From Bombella pluederhausensis (GTDB lineage: Bacteria; Pseudomonadota; Alphaproteobacteria; Acetobacterales; Acetobacteraceae), in assembly GCF_026385525.1 (NCBI RefSeq), contig NZ_JANIDY010000002.1:310001-374000 (forward strand): a stretch of 64,000 nucleotides of DNA, in the 5' to 3' direction. Below, one piece after another: positions 8,213 to 17,119 of this stretch. The position numbers and the translations under genes were made by a program. Position 1 is the first letter of the stretch; each line of letters begins with the position of its first letter. The notes beneath the pieces were generated by a model that did no database searches, was not told where the DNA came from, and was given only the letters and a program-made list of their open reading frames with translations.

Positions 8213-10318
8213 CTATCGTCCTTCACGCCACCAGCCAAGGCCCATCATGGTAAGAATAAGGATGAGAGCCAGCCATCCCGGTAGAAACGCCGTGCTTGTA
8301 CTACCTGTGGCAAGAGGGGCTTGATGGAGTGGAAGGCCAGCCCAGTCCGCTCCATGCAGGCTACGGCCTTCCTTTATCTGTTTTATCTCTGGTACGCCGC
8401 CGGACCCCAGCCAGAATACACCACCACCAGATTCAGCAACTAATGAGGACAGTCCGGTCGCCGTACTGCGAAGGTCCTGATCTTCCAGCGGGTTGGTGTC
8501 TGGCAGGGCAACGGTGGTGTTCAGTTCGCCCTGTTGGATGGTCCATATCTGTCCGGCCTGTTCGGGAAGGGCGGGCAGGGTCATGTTGCCAGACCAGAGG
8601 CCTTGATGGTCAGCTTCTGGTGAAAGGGTTAAAGATGTGTGATGGCCATCGGGTCCAATGATGTCGGCTTGCACGTCATGCAGCGGGGTCAGGCTGGTGC
8701 GGGTAACGGTTAGGCGCCCTTGTTCGATATGGGCATCTAGCTGGTTTTCTTCCAGTTCTGGCTCTTTCATCAGCCAGTGGGAGAGGCGGCGCAGCAGCTC
8801 AGCCTGCGGGCCGCCACCTTTTTCCCCACGGGACCAGAGCCATATCTGGTCAGAGAGCAGCATGGCCACACGGCCCTGTCCTCGTTTGTCCAGAACAAGC
8901 AGGGGCGCACCGGACGGTGTGGCAAGCAGAGTACGCCCCTGTGTCTGATCGGTACGGAGCATTCTATACCATGGGCCCCAGTCTTTTCCCCACGGGCCAT
9001 TTTCTGGCAGGGCCTGCGTGACGGGATGAGATAGTCCCAAAGCCGTGCGTTTTGGTGAGAAAGGCTGTGAAATGATGGCATTATCAGCCGGAATATGGGC
9101 CGGAAGGACAGAACCAACAGGCGTATCCTGCAATGTGCCCGGCTGTGTCATCTCCGGCCCGCCGACAACGAGCAGCCCACCTCCCTTGCGGACATAGTTG
9201 GCGATGTTCTCCAGATAGCTTTCCGGCAGGATGTTCTGATTGCGGAAGCCATCAAGAATGATGAGGTCAAAACTATTGATCTTCTGAGCGAACAGCTCAT
9301 GAGTCGGGAAGGGGATCAGGGCGAGATCGGAGAGGGGGGTGTCATCTTCCGTATCTGGGGAGCGCAGAATGGTGAAGTGGACCAGATCAACGGATGGATC
9401 TGCCTTCAGCAGAGTACGCCAGACACGGGCGCCCTGATTGGGCACGCCGGAAACCAGCAGAACCCGCAGCCTGTCCCGTACGCCCTGAAGCCGGATGATC
9501 GTGCTGTTGTTCCGCAGGGAAGCTTCGCCCGGTAGGGGGGATGCTGTGAGTTCTTTCAGGGTGATCCCCGCATGGGTGACGGGAACATCCAGTTCCACAG
9601 GCTGGCCGCTCTGTGTATGGGTTAGGACGTTTGTCTGGCCATCCGGCTGATGCTCCAGAATATCTACTGGTTGACCGCCAGAGGTGCCCAGATCATCAAC
9701 CTGCACACGGATATGCGCCGTCTGACCGATGATGACATAGGGTGGCGCAGTGAGCACCCTCAGCCGCCGGTCTGTTTCTTCCCCTTTGGCGGAGAGCAGG
9801 AGATGCAGGGGAATGATACGGCCTGTTGCATCCTTGAGGGACGGCGGAAGCTGGCCGGGAATGTCATGGTCCATCCCGTCCGTGAGCAGGAAAATACCTG
9901 CCGGATTGTTCAGGGACAGGGCAGCATGATCCATGGCTTCAAAGAGGCGTGTGCCCTGTCCGTTCCCACCCGGCACGTCAAGCTGATGGAGTGTCAGACC
10001 GTGCAGTGCCTGCCCCTGTTTCATCAGGGTGGTGCGGGCCTGTTGCACGAGCTTCTGCCGTTCTCCAATTTCCATGGAAGGGGACATATCCACCACGAGG
10101 AGCGCATCCTGTGGCTGGGTCTGCATATGTGGGTGCGTCAGGCGGGGGTTAGCCAGCCAGAGCAGCCCCAGAAGCAGGGCACCTGTCCGCCAGAGAACAC
10201 CTCGGCTGCCTCGGGTGGCTCCATACAGCCCCAGCAGCAGGGAGAGAACGGCCAGCACGATCAGCAGCCAGAGAGGAAGAAGGGGCGCCCAGATGAGGGA
10301 CTGAAGAATGCCCGTCAT
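8213..10318 (-). CDS. Membrane protein with von Willebrand-like and glutamine-amidotransferase-like domains
   Basis: The 701-residue protein has two N-terminal membrane helices (residues about 10-62) and one near the C-terminus (AFLPGWLALILILTMMGLG). After the helices comes a von Willebrand factor A-like core: LLVVDMSPSMEIGERQ supplies a DxSxS metal-site motif and FLLTDGMDHD a second acidic strand. Around residue 360, IILDGFRNQNILPESYL and GGGLLVVGGPEM resemble the amidotransferase-like fold found in this family, without the catalytic triad. It overlaps the previous gene by four bases (ATGA) and is the last gene of the MoxR operon. The biochemical role is unknown; a cell-envelope complex is likely. 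Confidence 0.8.
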   Translation of the reverse strand: MTGILQSLIWAPLLPLWLLIVLAVLSLLLGLYGATRGSRGVLWRTGALLLGLLWLANPRLTHPHMQTQPQDALLVVDMSPSMEIGERQKLVQQARTTLMKQGQALHGLTLHQLDVPGGNGQGTRLFEAMDHAALSLNNPAGIFLLTDGMDHDIPGQLPPSLKDATGRIIPLHLLLSAKGEETDRRLRVLTAPPYVIIGQTAHIRVQVDDLGTSGGQPVDILEHQPDGQTNVLTHTQSGQPVELDVPVTHAGITLKELTASPLPGEASLRNNSTIIRLQGVRDRLRVLLVSGVPNQGARVWRTLLKADPSVDLVHFTILRSPDTEDDTPLSDLALIPFPTHELFAQKINSFDLIILDGFRNQNILPESYLENIANYVRKGGGLLVVGGPEMTQPGTLQDTPVGSVLPAHIPADNAIISQPFSPKRTALGLSHPVTQALPENGPWGKDWGPWYRMLRTDQTQGRTLLATPSGAPLLVLDKRGQGRVAMLLSDQIWLWSRGEKGGGPQAELLRRLSHWLMKEPELEENQLDAHIEQGRLTVTRTSLTPLHDVQADIIGPDGHHTSLTLSPEADHQGLWSGNMTLPALPEQAGQIWTIQQGELNTTVALPDTNPLEDQDLRSTATGLSSLVAESGGGVFWLGSGGVPEIKQIKEGRSLHGADWAGLPLHQAPLATGSTSTAFLPGWLALILILTMMGLGWWREGR

Positions 10319-13065
10319 GGTGCCTCACTTTCATCTGTTCCATCCGTGCCGCTATCGTCTCCGTTTTTGAGGCGTTTCAGCATTTCAGGGTAATGGCGCT
10401 GGTCGTTTTTATAGTTGCCTGTCAGTGCGTAGATGATGGTGTTGAAGCCAAAGCGGTACGCCAAGGTACGCTGGTTTTCGCCATCGGGGATGACGGCAAA
10501 AGGATGTTCCCCATTTGAATCAACGGCCCATGCATGCGCCCAGTCGGCATTGCCGATGATGACAGGGCTTACATCCTCGCTCTCATCATTACCCTGCCGG
10601 GCCACATAAACAGGCTGCCCAGCAATCCGACCAGGGAAGTCATGCAGCAGATAGAAGGTGTGGGAGAGGGTATGCTGTTCATTGAGGGTGGTGAGGGGCG
10701 GGATGGGCAGCCCCTCGGTTGCGGCCTTGAGAGCCGCACGGGTGGCGTGACCGTCTGTGCCGTCCATGTCGCTTCCGGCTCCCATCTCATCAATCAGGAT
10801 CATGCCATTATGCTGGATGTAGTTTTTCAGGGCGGCCCGTCCGGCGTCATCCAGATGGGTTCCGGGTGTAATGGGCCAGTAAAGAAGTGGATAAAAGGCC
10901 AGATCATCCTGTCCCGGTATGATCCCTACGGGGCTGTCCAGATGGGTGGTGCTGCGCTGGTTGAGAAAGCGGGTCAGCCCTTCCAGTCCCTGCTGGACAG
11001 CATCATCCGTGGCGCTGTCGCCTGTCTGGATGTGCGCCAGCCGGATGGCCAGAGCGGCGGGCGGAACGGTCTGCGGGGCTGGTGACGTCTGGTCTGTCGT
11101 GGCGGCCTGCAAGGGGGTTACGCCCAACAGGCTGAGACCCAGCACGAGGGTGGCCCGCCGTGAAAAACGGAACAGACCGAAACGGGCAAGGGACAGGCAG
11201 AGGTCAAGCAGGATCAACCCCAGCGCTGTCAGCATGAGGGCGGGCCAGAGCGGACGTTCCAGCACGGCCTGTCCCGCAGGCTTGACCTGACCAAGGGGAG
11301 CTTCGTCAACCAGCGGGGGCTGATGGTCCGACAGATTGAGCGGGTAATGTTGAGCCGCTCCCCCATAGAAACCGGCAGGATGAAGCGCATCAACGGATTG
11401 TTCTGATGCCCTGAGAAGGGGCCGGACCGCAGGAGAGGGAGGAACGAGCGTTTTATCGGTCTTCAGTATCCGCCATGGGGCAAGGCTATCTGATGCGGCA
11501 TGAGCTGCATCATCCTTTTTCTGGAGGACGGGCGTGTGGGTAATGAGACGTTCCATCATCTGGGGGAACAGGCCGGAGAGAGGCAGGCTGGACCAGTCCG
11601 CCGTTGGCGTGATGTGAAAGAGAACGATAAGGCCGTTCCCTTCCTGCCGGACTGTTACCAATGGCGTGCCGTCCGTCAGAGTAGCCCAGACGTGATGAGA
11701 TAGATCATCTGTAGGTTGGGCAAGAAGCTGCCGGGAGATGGTGGCATCATCCGGAATGGTCAGCCCAGTGAAAGGTGTGTCCGCCGGGAAAGGCGCCAGT
11801 TTCTGTGGGTTGCCCCACGACATCGGGCCGCCGAGCTGCCGCATGCCAGAGAGCAACGGTACGGGGAGAAGGGCGGCTTCATCCTCTTTCATGCCCTGTT
11901 GGCTCTGATGGGCAAGGTCTGGTCCAGCAAAGCGGATCAGGATACCGCCTTTACGCACCCAGCCGAGCATGTCACCCAGTGAGGAGCCGGAGAGGGTTCC
12001 ATCTGTGGCAATGATGATGTCGGGATGGCGGGGTAGTAGGCTGTCCAGAGACCCTTCCTGATAGGGGGTGATGGCTTGTATGGCTCGTGTCAGATAGAAG
12101 TTGCTGCCTGTCAGGGGTGTATCATCGCCGCTCGTGCGGAGCAGGCCCACCCGGTGCTGTTCTGCTTTGCCGGGTAGAAGAACCATACCCGCTGGACCGG
12201 GAACGGAGGGAAGGCTGAAGGCATCGAGATAGTCCGAGTCAGGCAGGGCTAGCCAAGTGCCGGTGGGGAGGGTACTGTTGGTCTGTGTGGTGAAGTGCCC
12301 GTCTTTTTCCAGTCTCATGCCCAGCAGGCGGAGTGTCTGTTTCGGGCAGTCAGGAAGTGTTTCTGCTTGTGCGGTCAGCTGACGACTCTGCCGGATGGAC
12401 AGGCGGATGAGATCGCAGCGGGGCCAGCGTATGTCATCAGTGCGATGGGCAGGGCGCAAGGCTGTGCGCAGGGCGTCATCGCCTGTCTGGGCGATACCGT
12501 CAGACAGGGCGATAATGGTGGTATCGTGCAGCTCTGGCGTCAGTTCCTGTATCTGCCGGGCGAGAGCCTGCCGGTCTGCGGGCCATGGATGAGGGGAAAG
12601 GCCGGTGAGGAACTGGTGCAGGGCCGTGCGGTCGGCTGGTCTGAAGGGGCGAGGCATATGGCCATCTGAATCTGGTGTATTCAGGAGCAGGGTGATATGC
12701 CCGCCAGAGCGGAGTGTGGCTTCCCCAAGAGCAAGGGCATTCTGTTTCCGTTCGTCCCAGTGAGGGATGGCAGACCAGTCATTATCCAGAATGAGGACCA
12801 GCTTCTGCGGTATCTGGGTATTCTGTTGGGGAATATAGAGCGGGCGGGAGAAGGCCAGAACAAGCAGGGCCAGCGCTGCTATCCGTAGGAGCAGAAGCCA
12901 GAGCGGTGTACGAGCAGCATCCTGCCGAACGGGTGAAAGTGTACGGAGCAGGATGAGGGATGGAAAACGCTGCTGCCGGGGTTGTGGTGGAATGGCCCGG
13001 ACCAGCCACCATAAGGCAGGCAGAACAAGCAGGAACAGAAGCAGGTAAGGGGAAAGAAGAGTCAT
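10315..13065 (-). CDS. BatA N-terminal / DUF4159 membrane protein
   Basis: The 916-residue protein starts with the BatA-type N-terminus: helix MTLLSPYLLLFLLVLPALWWLV, a short basic stretch, then a second helix ending at the SRPLYIP pair. A von Willebrand-like region follows (LVLILDNDWSA, IIALSDGIAQ). Further helices near residues 640-690 precede a C-terminal DUF4159 domain, recognised by IRLAHIQTGDSATDDAV, DDLAFYPLLYWPI and the acidic IDEMGAG. It overlaps its neighbours on both sides by four bases. In this MoxR-linked class the proteins are thought to form an envelope assembly or chaperone complex. That role is inference. Confidence 0.85.
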   Translation of the reverse strand: MTLLSPYLLLFLLVLPALWWLVRAIPPQPRQQRFPSLILLRTLSPVRQDAARTPLWLLLLRIAALALLVLAFSRPLYIPQQNTQIPQKLVLILDNDWSAIPHWDERKQNALALGEATLRSGGHITLLLNTPDSDGHMPRPFRPADRTALHQFLTGLSPHPWPADRQALARQIQELTPELHDTTIIALSDGIAQTGDDALRTALRPAHRTDDIRWPRCDLIRLSIRQSRQLTAQAETLPDCPKQTLRLLGMRLEKDGHFTTQTNSTLPTGTWLALPDSDYLDAFSLPSVPGPAGMVLLPGKAEQHRVGLLRTSGDDTPLTGSNFYLTRAIQAITPYQEGSLDSLLPRHPDIIIATDGTLSGSSLGDMLGWVRKGGILIRFAGPDLAHQSQQGMKEDEAALLPVPLLSGMRQLGGPMSWGNPQKLAPFPADTPFTGLTIPDDATISRQLLAQPTDDLSHHVWATLTDGTPLVTVRQEGNGLIVLFHITPTADWSSLPLSGLFPQMMERLITHTPVLQKKDDAAHAASDSLAPWRILKTDKTLVPPSPAVRPLLRASEQSVDALHPAGFYGGAAQHYPLNLSDHQPPLVDEAPLGQVKPAGQAVLERPLWPALMLTALGLILLDLCLSLARFGLFRFSRRATLVLGLSLLGVTPLQAATTDQTSPAPQTVPPAALAIRLAHIQTGDSATDDAVQQGLEGLTRFLNQRSTTHLDSPVGIIPGQDDLAFYPLLYWPITPGTHLDDAGRAALKNYIQHNGMILIDEMGAGSDMDGTDGHATRAALKAATEGLPIPPLTTLNEQHTLSHTFYLLHDFPGRIAGQPVYVARQGNDESEDVSPVIIGNADWAHAWAVDSNGEHPFAVIPDGENQRTLAYRFGFNTIIYALTGNYKNDQRHYPEMLKRLKNGDDSGTDGTDESEAP

Positions 13066-13964
13066 GCCCGCCCCCGTAGGAAGTGATGACAGTCCGCCAG
13101 AACAGGCAGGGCTGGCTGGTTCGTGACATGGAAGCGGAAGAACGGTTTCAGGCTCGGTCCGGCTGTTCTGAGCTGGTCGAAATGCGCCGTCAGGCGGGCC
13201 TGATAGGCGTCATGCAGGCTTTCCGTAGCGGGAAGGGTCAGTTCCGGTTCGTTCTCGCAGCTGGTGAACTGGACAGACCCGCTGAAAGGTAGATGACGCT
13301 CCTGCGGGTCCAGCACAGCAAGCAGGGCAGTGCGGCCGGGATGGGTGGTCAGGCGGGCAAGGCAGTGCTGCATCACGTTGTCATTCCAGAGGAAGTCACT
13401 GACCAGCAGGAGGGTCGCATGGGGTGGGATACCGGCAAAATTGGGTAAGGCTGTTTCTGAGGGAAGCTGCATAAGGGCATGAGCCAGCTTAGGCAGTGCC
13501 TGATGACCGGAAAAGCGGGTGCGTGAACCGGGAAGACCAATAGTTTCCCCGCCTAACAGGGCCGCCTGCCCAAGGGCGAGGGCATCGCTCAGTGCTGTTC
13601 TATATTTGCTGGGTAAGGAATCAGACGACCGCCAGCGCATGGATGCAGAGGGATCAACCCAGATGAATAGTGACCGGGGTGTGTGCTGTTCCTGTTCCCG
13701 CACCCAGAGCAGTTCAGGCTCTGGTGAACGGGCGGACTGCTTCCAGTCGATGAGGGAAGCCGGTTCTGTCGGCTGGTGGGGGCGGAACTGCCAGAATTCA
13801 TGCCCATCTCCGGCTCGCCTGTTGCCATGCGGTCCGCTGCGCAGCTGTCGGGCCAGCCCACGGGCGGACAGGACCAGCTCTGGCAGAGAGGCAAGTTGCG
13901 GGGACGCATCATGCTCCTTACGGGAGGTGAAAAGCCGCTGGAAGAAGGAGGGGGATCTGGCCAT
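13062..13964 (-). CDS. DUF58 protein
   Basis: The 300-residue protein carries the DUF58 core. The basic motif near residue 65, FRPHQPTEPASLIDWKQSAR, matches the family's R-Y-x-P-x-D-x-x-R-x-I-D-W-x-x-S-A-R pattern. A von Willebrand-like strand with FIWVDPSASMRW and a later LLLVSDFLW follow. There are no clear membrane helices. DUF58 genes nearly always sit next to MoxR ATPase genes, as here: moxR ends 35 bases before this start. The stop overlaps the next start by four bases. Confidence 0.9.
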   Translation of the reverse strand: MARSPSFFQRLFTSRKEHDASPQLASLPELVLSARGLARQLRSGPHGNRRAGDGHEFWQFRPHQPTEPASLIDWKQSARSPEPELLWVREQEQHTPRSLFIWVDPSASMRWRSSDSLPSKYRTALSDALALGQAALLGGETIGLPGSRTRFSGHQALPKLAHALMQLPSETALPNFAGIPPHATLLLVSDFLWNDNVMQHCLARLTTHPGRTALLAVLDPQERHLPFSGSVQFTSCENEPELTLPATESLHDAYQARLTAHFDQLRTAGPSLKPFFRFHVTNQPALPVLADCHHFLRGRA

Positions 13965-13999
13965 GTCCGCTTTCTGAAACCGCCGTGATGGAGCAGGGC

Positions 14000-15037
14000 T
14001 TAGCCGAGGCGCTTCAGTTGCCCGGCGATAAGCTGTCTGGCATCTACGCCCTGCGTTTGGGCAGCAAAATTGATTCCCAGACGATGCGCCAGAACGGGCT
14101 CAGCCAGTATACGGACATCTTCCAGTGATGGGGAAAGCCGCCCGTGCAGCATGGCCCGTGCCCGGCTGGCAATCATCAGGGCTTGAGCGGCACGGGGGCC
14201 GGGGCCATAATCCAGTGCATTGCGGACTTCGTCACTGGCGGTTTCATCCTGCGGGCGCAGGCCCCGGACAATGTTCAGAATGGCCTCAATGACCGTTTCT
14301 CCCACAGGCAGGGTGCGAACGAGCTTCTGGGTCGTGAGGAGGTCGGCAGTGGAGAATAGCCGTTCGGGTTTCCGCTTTGTGGCTCCGGTTGTCTGGAGCA
14401 GCATCCGCCGTTCGGCATTCCGGGCGGGGAAGTCCAGCGGAATACGCATCATGAAGCGGTCCAGCTGAGCTTCCGGCAGGGGGTAGGTGCCTTCCTGTTC
14501 AATGGGGTTCTGGGTTGCCAGAACATGGAAGGGCTTTGGCAGGGCCCATGTCTTGCCCCCCTGCGTGACATGCCCTTCCGCCATGGCCTGAAGCAGGGCG
14601 GACTGGGTGCGGGGGCTGGCACGGTTGATCTCATCGGCCAGAACAAGCTGGCCAAAAAGCGGGCCGTGGAGAAAGCGGAAATGCCGCTTCCCTTGTTCAT
14701 CCTGTTCCAGAATTTCCGCCCCGGTGATGTCGGAAGGCATGAGGTCCGGCGTGAACTGGATTCGGCTGTCTTCAAGCCCCAGAACATGGGCGCAGGTATT
14801 TACCAGCAGCGTCTTGCCCAGACCGGGAGCTCCGAGCAGCAGAGCATGTCCCCCGCCCAGCAGGGTCGTCAGGACGTTCTCGATGACCGCCTCCTGACCA
14901 AGGACGATCTGGCCGATTTCCTGCGTGAGCGCTTTTAGCCGGGGGGCCAGCCCATCGAAGGTAAGGACGGTTTCGTCATGGTGAAGTGCCTCACCCTGAG
15001 GGGAGGCTGAGCCGGATGCGGAAGGGTTCTGGGTCAT
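14000..15037 (-). CDS. MoxR-family AAA+ ATPase
   Basis: The 345-residue AAA+ ATPase is the first gene of the four-gene operon. Walker A is LLGAPGLGKTLL, Walker B is LVLADEINRA, sensor 1 lies in LATQNPIEQEGTYPLPEAQLD (cited as two parts: LATQNPIEQEG and TYPLPEAQLDRF), and sensor 2 lies around GPGPRAAQALM. Members act as chaperones that mature or activate partner proteins carrying von Willebrand domains; two of the three downstream genes carry such domains. The first 30 residues are a disordered extension. The 213-base gap upstream, shared with DUF1285 on the other strand, should hold both promoters. Confidence 0.92.
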   Translation of the reverse strand: MTQNPSASGSASPQGEALHHDETVLTFDGLAPRLKALTQEIGQIVLGQEAVIENVLTTLLGGGHALLLGAPGLGKTLLVNTCAHVLGLEDSRIQFTPDLMPSDITGAEILEQDEQGKRHFRFLHGPLFGQLVLADEINRASPRTQSALLQAMAEGHVTQGGKTWALPKPFHVLATQNPIEQEGTYPLPEAQLDRFMMRIPLDFPARNAERRMLLQTTGATKRKPERLFSTADLLTTQKLVRTLPVGETVIEAILNIVRGLRPQDETASDEVRNALDYGPGPRAAQALMIASRARAMLHGRLSPSLEDVRILAEPVLAHRLGINFAAQTQGVDARQLIAGQLKRLG

Positions 15038-15250
15038 TACAGGTTCTGAAACAGAGGATTAGGGGCTTTTAACAGGCCGGGATCATCCCCAACTCTGGGG
15101 CAGGCGGGTAAGCTACCATGTAAAACCCTCCTTGAAAAAGGGAGTGTTGCAGGAAAGTGGCGCACCCATGTGTGACCTGCCGGTATCTGGTTCTGGTCTG
15201 ACGGATGATGGACTGGTGGTTATGTGTAGCGAGGCAGCAGGGAGGATATC

Positions 15251-15859
15251 ATGAGCATCAAGCCTTATGAGAGACCGATACCCCCTCTTGAAGGGCCGGA
15301 TGAGGCCGTGATGTCCGAGGATGAAATGGTCATCCATCTGCCTTTCCATATTCGGCGTGATGGGACGTGGCTGTATCGGGGCACGCCCATCCGGCGCAAG
15401 GCCATGCTCTGCCTGTTTGCTTCCTGCCTCGACCGGGATCATCAGGGCCGGTACTGGCTGCGGACACCGACCGAGGCAGGGGTCATTCAAGTGGATGATG
15501 TGCCATTCCTCGCTGTGGAACTGGATTTCAGGGGTTGTTCGGAGCGGAATCAGACGCTTTGCCTGCGGACTAATCTGGATGAAGTGTTCTGTGTTGATGC
15601 TGAGCACCCCCTGTTGTGCGACTGGGACCGTCCGGCTGACGGGGCGATCGTGCCTTACATCCATATGAGGACGGGAGCCGGTGGCCAGCCCATTCTGGCC
15701 CGCATCAGCCGTGCCGTGCTGTTCGAGCTGGCGGCTCTGGCTGTTCCGGGCTGTGTGGGCGGGGAGCCGTGTATGGGGGTCTGGAGCCGGGGGATGTTTT
15801 TCCCTCTGTCCCGCCTGCCGGATGATACTGTGGATGATATTGAGGAACCATGCGAGTGA
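15251..15859 (+). CDS. DUF1285 protein
   Basis: The 202-residue cytoplasmic protein matches DUF1285: MVIHLPFHIRRDGTWLYRGT, IRRKAMLCLFASCLDRD, YWLRTPTEAGVIQVDDVPF and NLDEVFCVDAEHPL are the conserved blocks. GGAGG lies just before the ATG. The family's biochemical function is not established. The 3' end overlaps the cca start by 10 bases, so the two are co-translated. This DUF1285-cca pairing is typical for alphaproteobacteria. Confidence 0.88.
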   Translation: MSIKPYERPIPPLEGPDEAVMSEDEMVIHLPFHIRRDGTWLYRGTPIRRKAMLCLFASCLDRDHQGRYWLRTPTEAGVIQVDDVPFLAVELDFRGCSERNQTLCLRTNLDEVFCVDAEHPLLCDWDRPADGAIVPYIHMRTGAGGQPILARISRAVLFELAALAVPGCVGGEPCMGVWSRGMFFPLSRLPDDTVDDIEEPCE

Positions 15860-17097
15860 CTGCCCTGAACCCGGAGCCCGCTATCCTGTTGGCAGCTTTG
15901 TCTGACATTCCGGGTCATACGGGGCTGGACCGTATCTGGAAGGCTCTGCCACAGGCCCGGCTGGTGGGGGGCTGCGTGCGGGACCTGCTCTGTGGCCGTG
16001 AAGTGCATGACCTCGATCTGGCCAGTCCCTTCCCACCGGAGGACGCCCAGAAACGGCTTGAGCAAGCTGGGGCCAAGGTGATTCCAACTGGTCTTGAGCA
16101 TGGAACTATTACGGCGGTGATCGACCATCATCCTTATGAGATCACGACCCTGAGGCGTGATGTCAGTACCGATGGTCGCCATGCGGTCGTGGCGTGGACG
16201 GATGACTGGAAGGAAGACGCCCAGAGGCGGGATTTCACAATCAACGCCATGTCGTTGGATCAGGACGGGCAACTCTACGATTATTTCGGTGGTCTGGATG
16301 ATCTACGGGCAGGGCATGTTCGGTTTGTCGGTCAGGCGGCACAGCGTATTGAGGAGGATGCTCTGCGGTGCCTGCGTTTTTTCCGCTTCTTTGCCCGTTA
16401 TGGTCAGGGCGAACCAGACAAGGGGGCCTGTCAGGCCATTGCCCGGCTGAAAGATATGATGACCCGTCTTTCAGTTGAGCGTGTGGCGATGGAGCTGCTG
16501 AAAATCCTGTCCGGACCACAGCTTCTACGGACGCTGGAGTTGATGGAGGAAACAGGCAGCCTTGCCGTGCTTCTGCCGCATCATGCGCCTCTGTCGGCTC
16601 TGAAGCGCCTGCTGGCCTGTGGTGATCCGTCCGAGCCACTGCACAGGTTGGCGGTTCTGTACCCGCCCGGTGGCGCTGACGGGCAGGGACTGGCCGAGAT
16701 CGGTGCCTATCTGAAGCTTTCCAATGAGAGCCGGGCCGTACTGGCGGCTCTGGCAAAGCCGAAGCCGGAACTGGCAGCCACACTGGATGATGATGGGTTG
16801 AGGCGGGTTCTTTTCCAGCAGGACAGGTCCATTCTGCTGCTGTGGAGCTGGCTGGTTCAGGCGAGAGAGCTGGGGCGGCCTGATGCTGGATGGGATGAAT
16901 TGCGGCAGCGTCTGGAGGCATTGGAGCAGCCCGTATTCCCTCTGGCGGGGCGGGACTTGATTGTGCTGGGCGTGAAGCCGGGGCCGGAAATGGGCCAGTG
17001 GCTGAAGAAGGTGCAACATTGGTGGCTGGAGCAGGGATGCCGCCCCGATGCTGAAGCGTGCCGGGACTGGCTTACCGGGCAGCTTTCACCCCGGTAA
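15850..17097 (+). CDS. cca: CCA tRNA nucleotidyltransferase
   Basis: The 415-residue enzyme adds or repairs the CCA end of tRNAs. The class II nucleotidyltransferase head shows ARLVGGCVRDLLCGREVHD then LDLAS, with the two metal-binding aspartates. Next come TLRRDVSTDGRHAVV, the RRDFTINAMS motif and a QRIEEDALRCLRFFRFFARYG stretch (here cited in parts: RIEEDALRCLRFFRFF). A helical tRNA-binding tail follows. GAGG precedes the start. It begins inside the end of the DUF1285 gene and is followed closely by an ABC exporter gene. Confidence 0.95.
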   Translation: MRVTALNPEPAILLAALSDIPGHTGLDRIWKALPQARLVGGCVRDLLCGREVHDLDLASPFPPEDAQKRLEQAGAKVIPTGLEHGTITAVIDHHPYEITTLRRDVSTDGRHAVVAWTDDWKEDAQRRDFTINAMSLDQDGQLYDYFGGLDDLRAGHVRFVGQAAQRIEEDALRCLRFFRFFARYGQGEPDKGACQAIARLKDMMTRLSVERVAMELLKILSGPQLLRTLELMEETGSLAVLLPHHAPLSALKRLLACGDPSEPLHRLAVLYPPGGADGQGLAEIGAYLKLSNESRAVLAALAKPKPELAATLDDDGLRRVLFQQDRSILLLWSWLVQARELGRPDAGWDELRQRLEALEQPVFPLAGRDLIVLGVKPGPEMGQWLKKVQHWWLEQGCRPDAEACRDWLTGQLSPR

Positions 17098-17119
17098 GGA
17101 GCCTGCTAGAACGGCCTGC

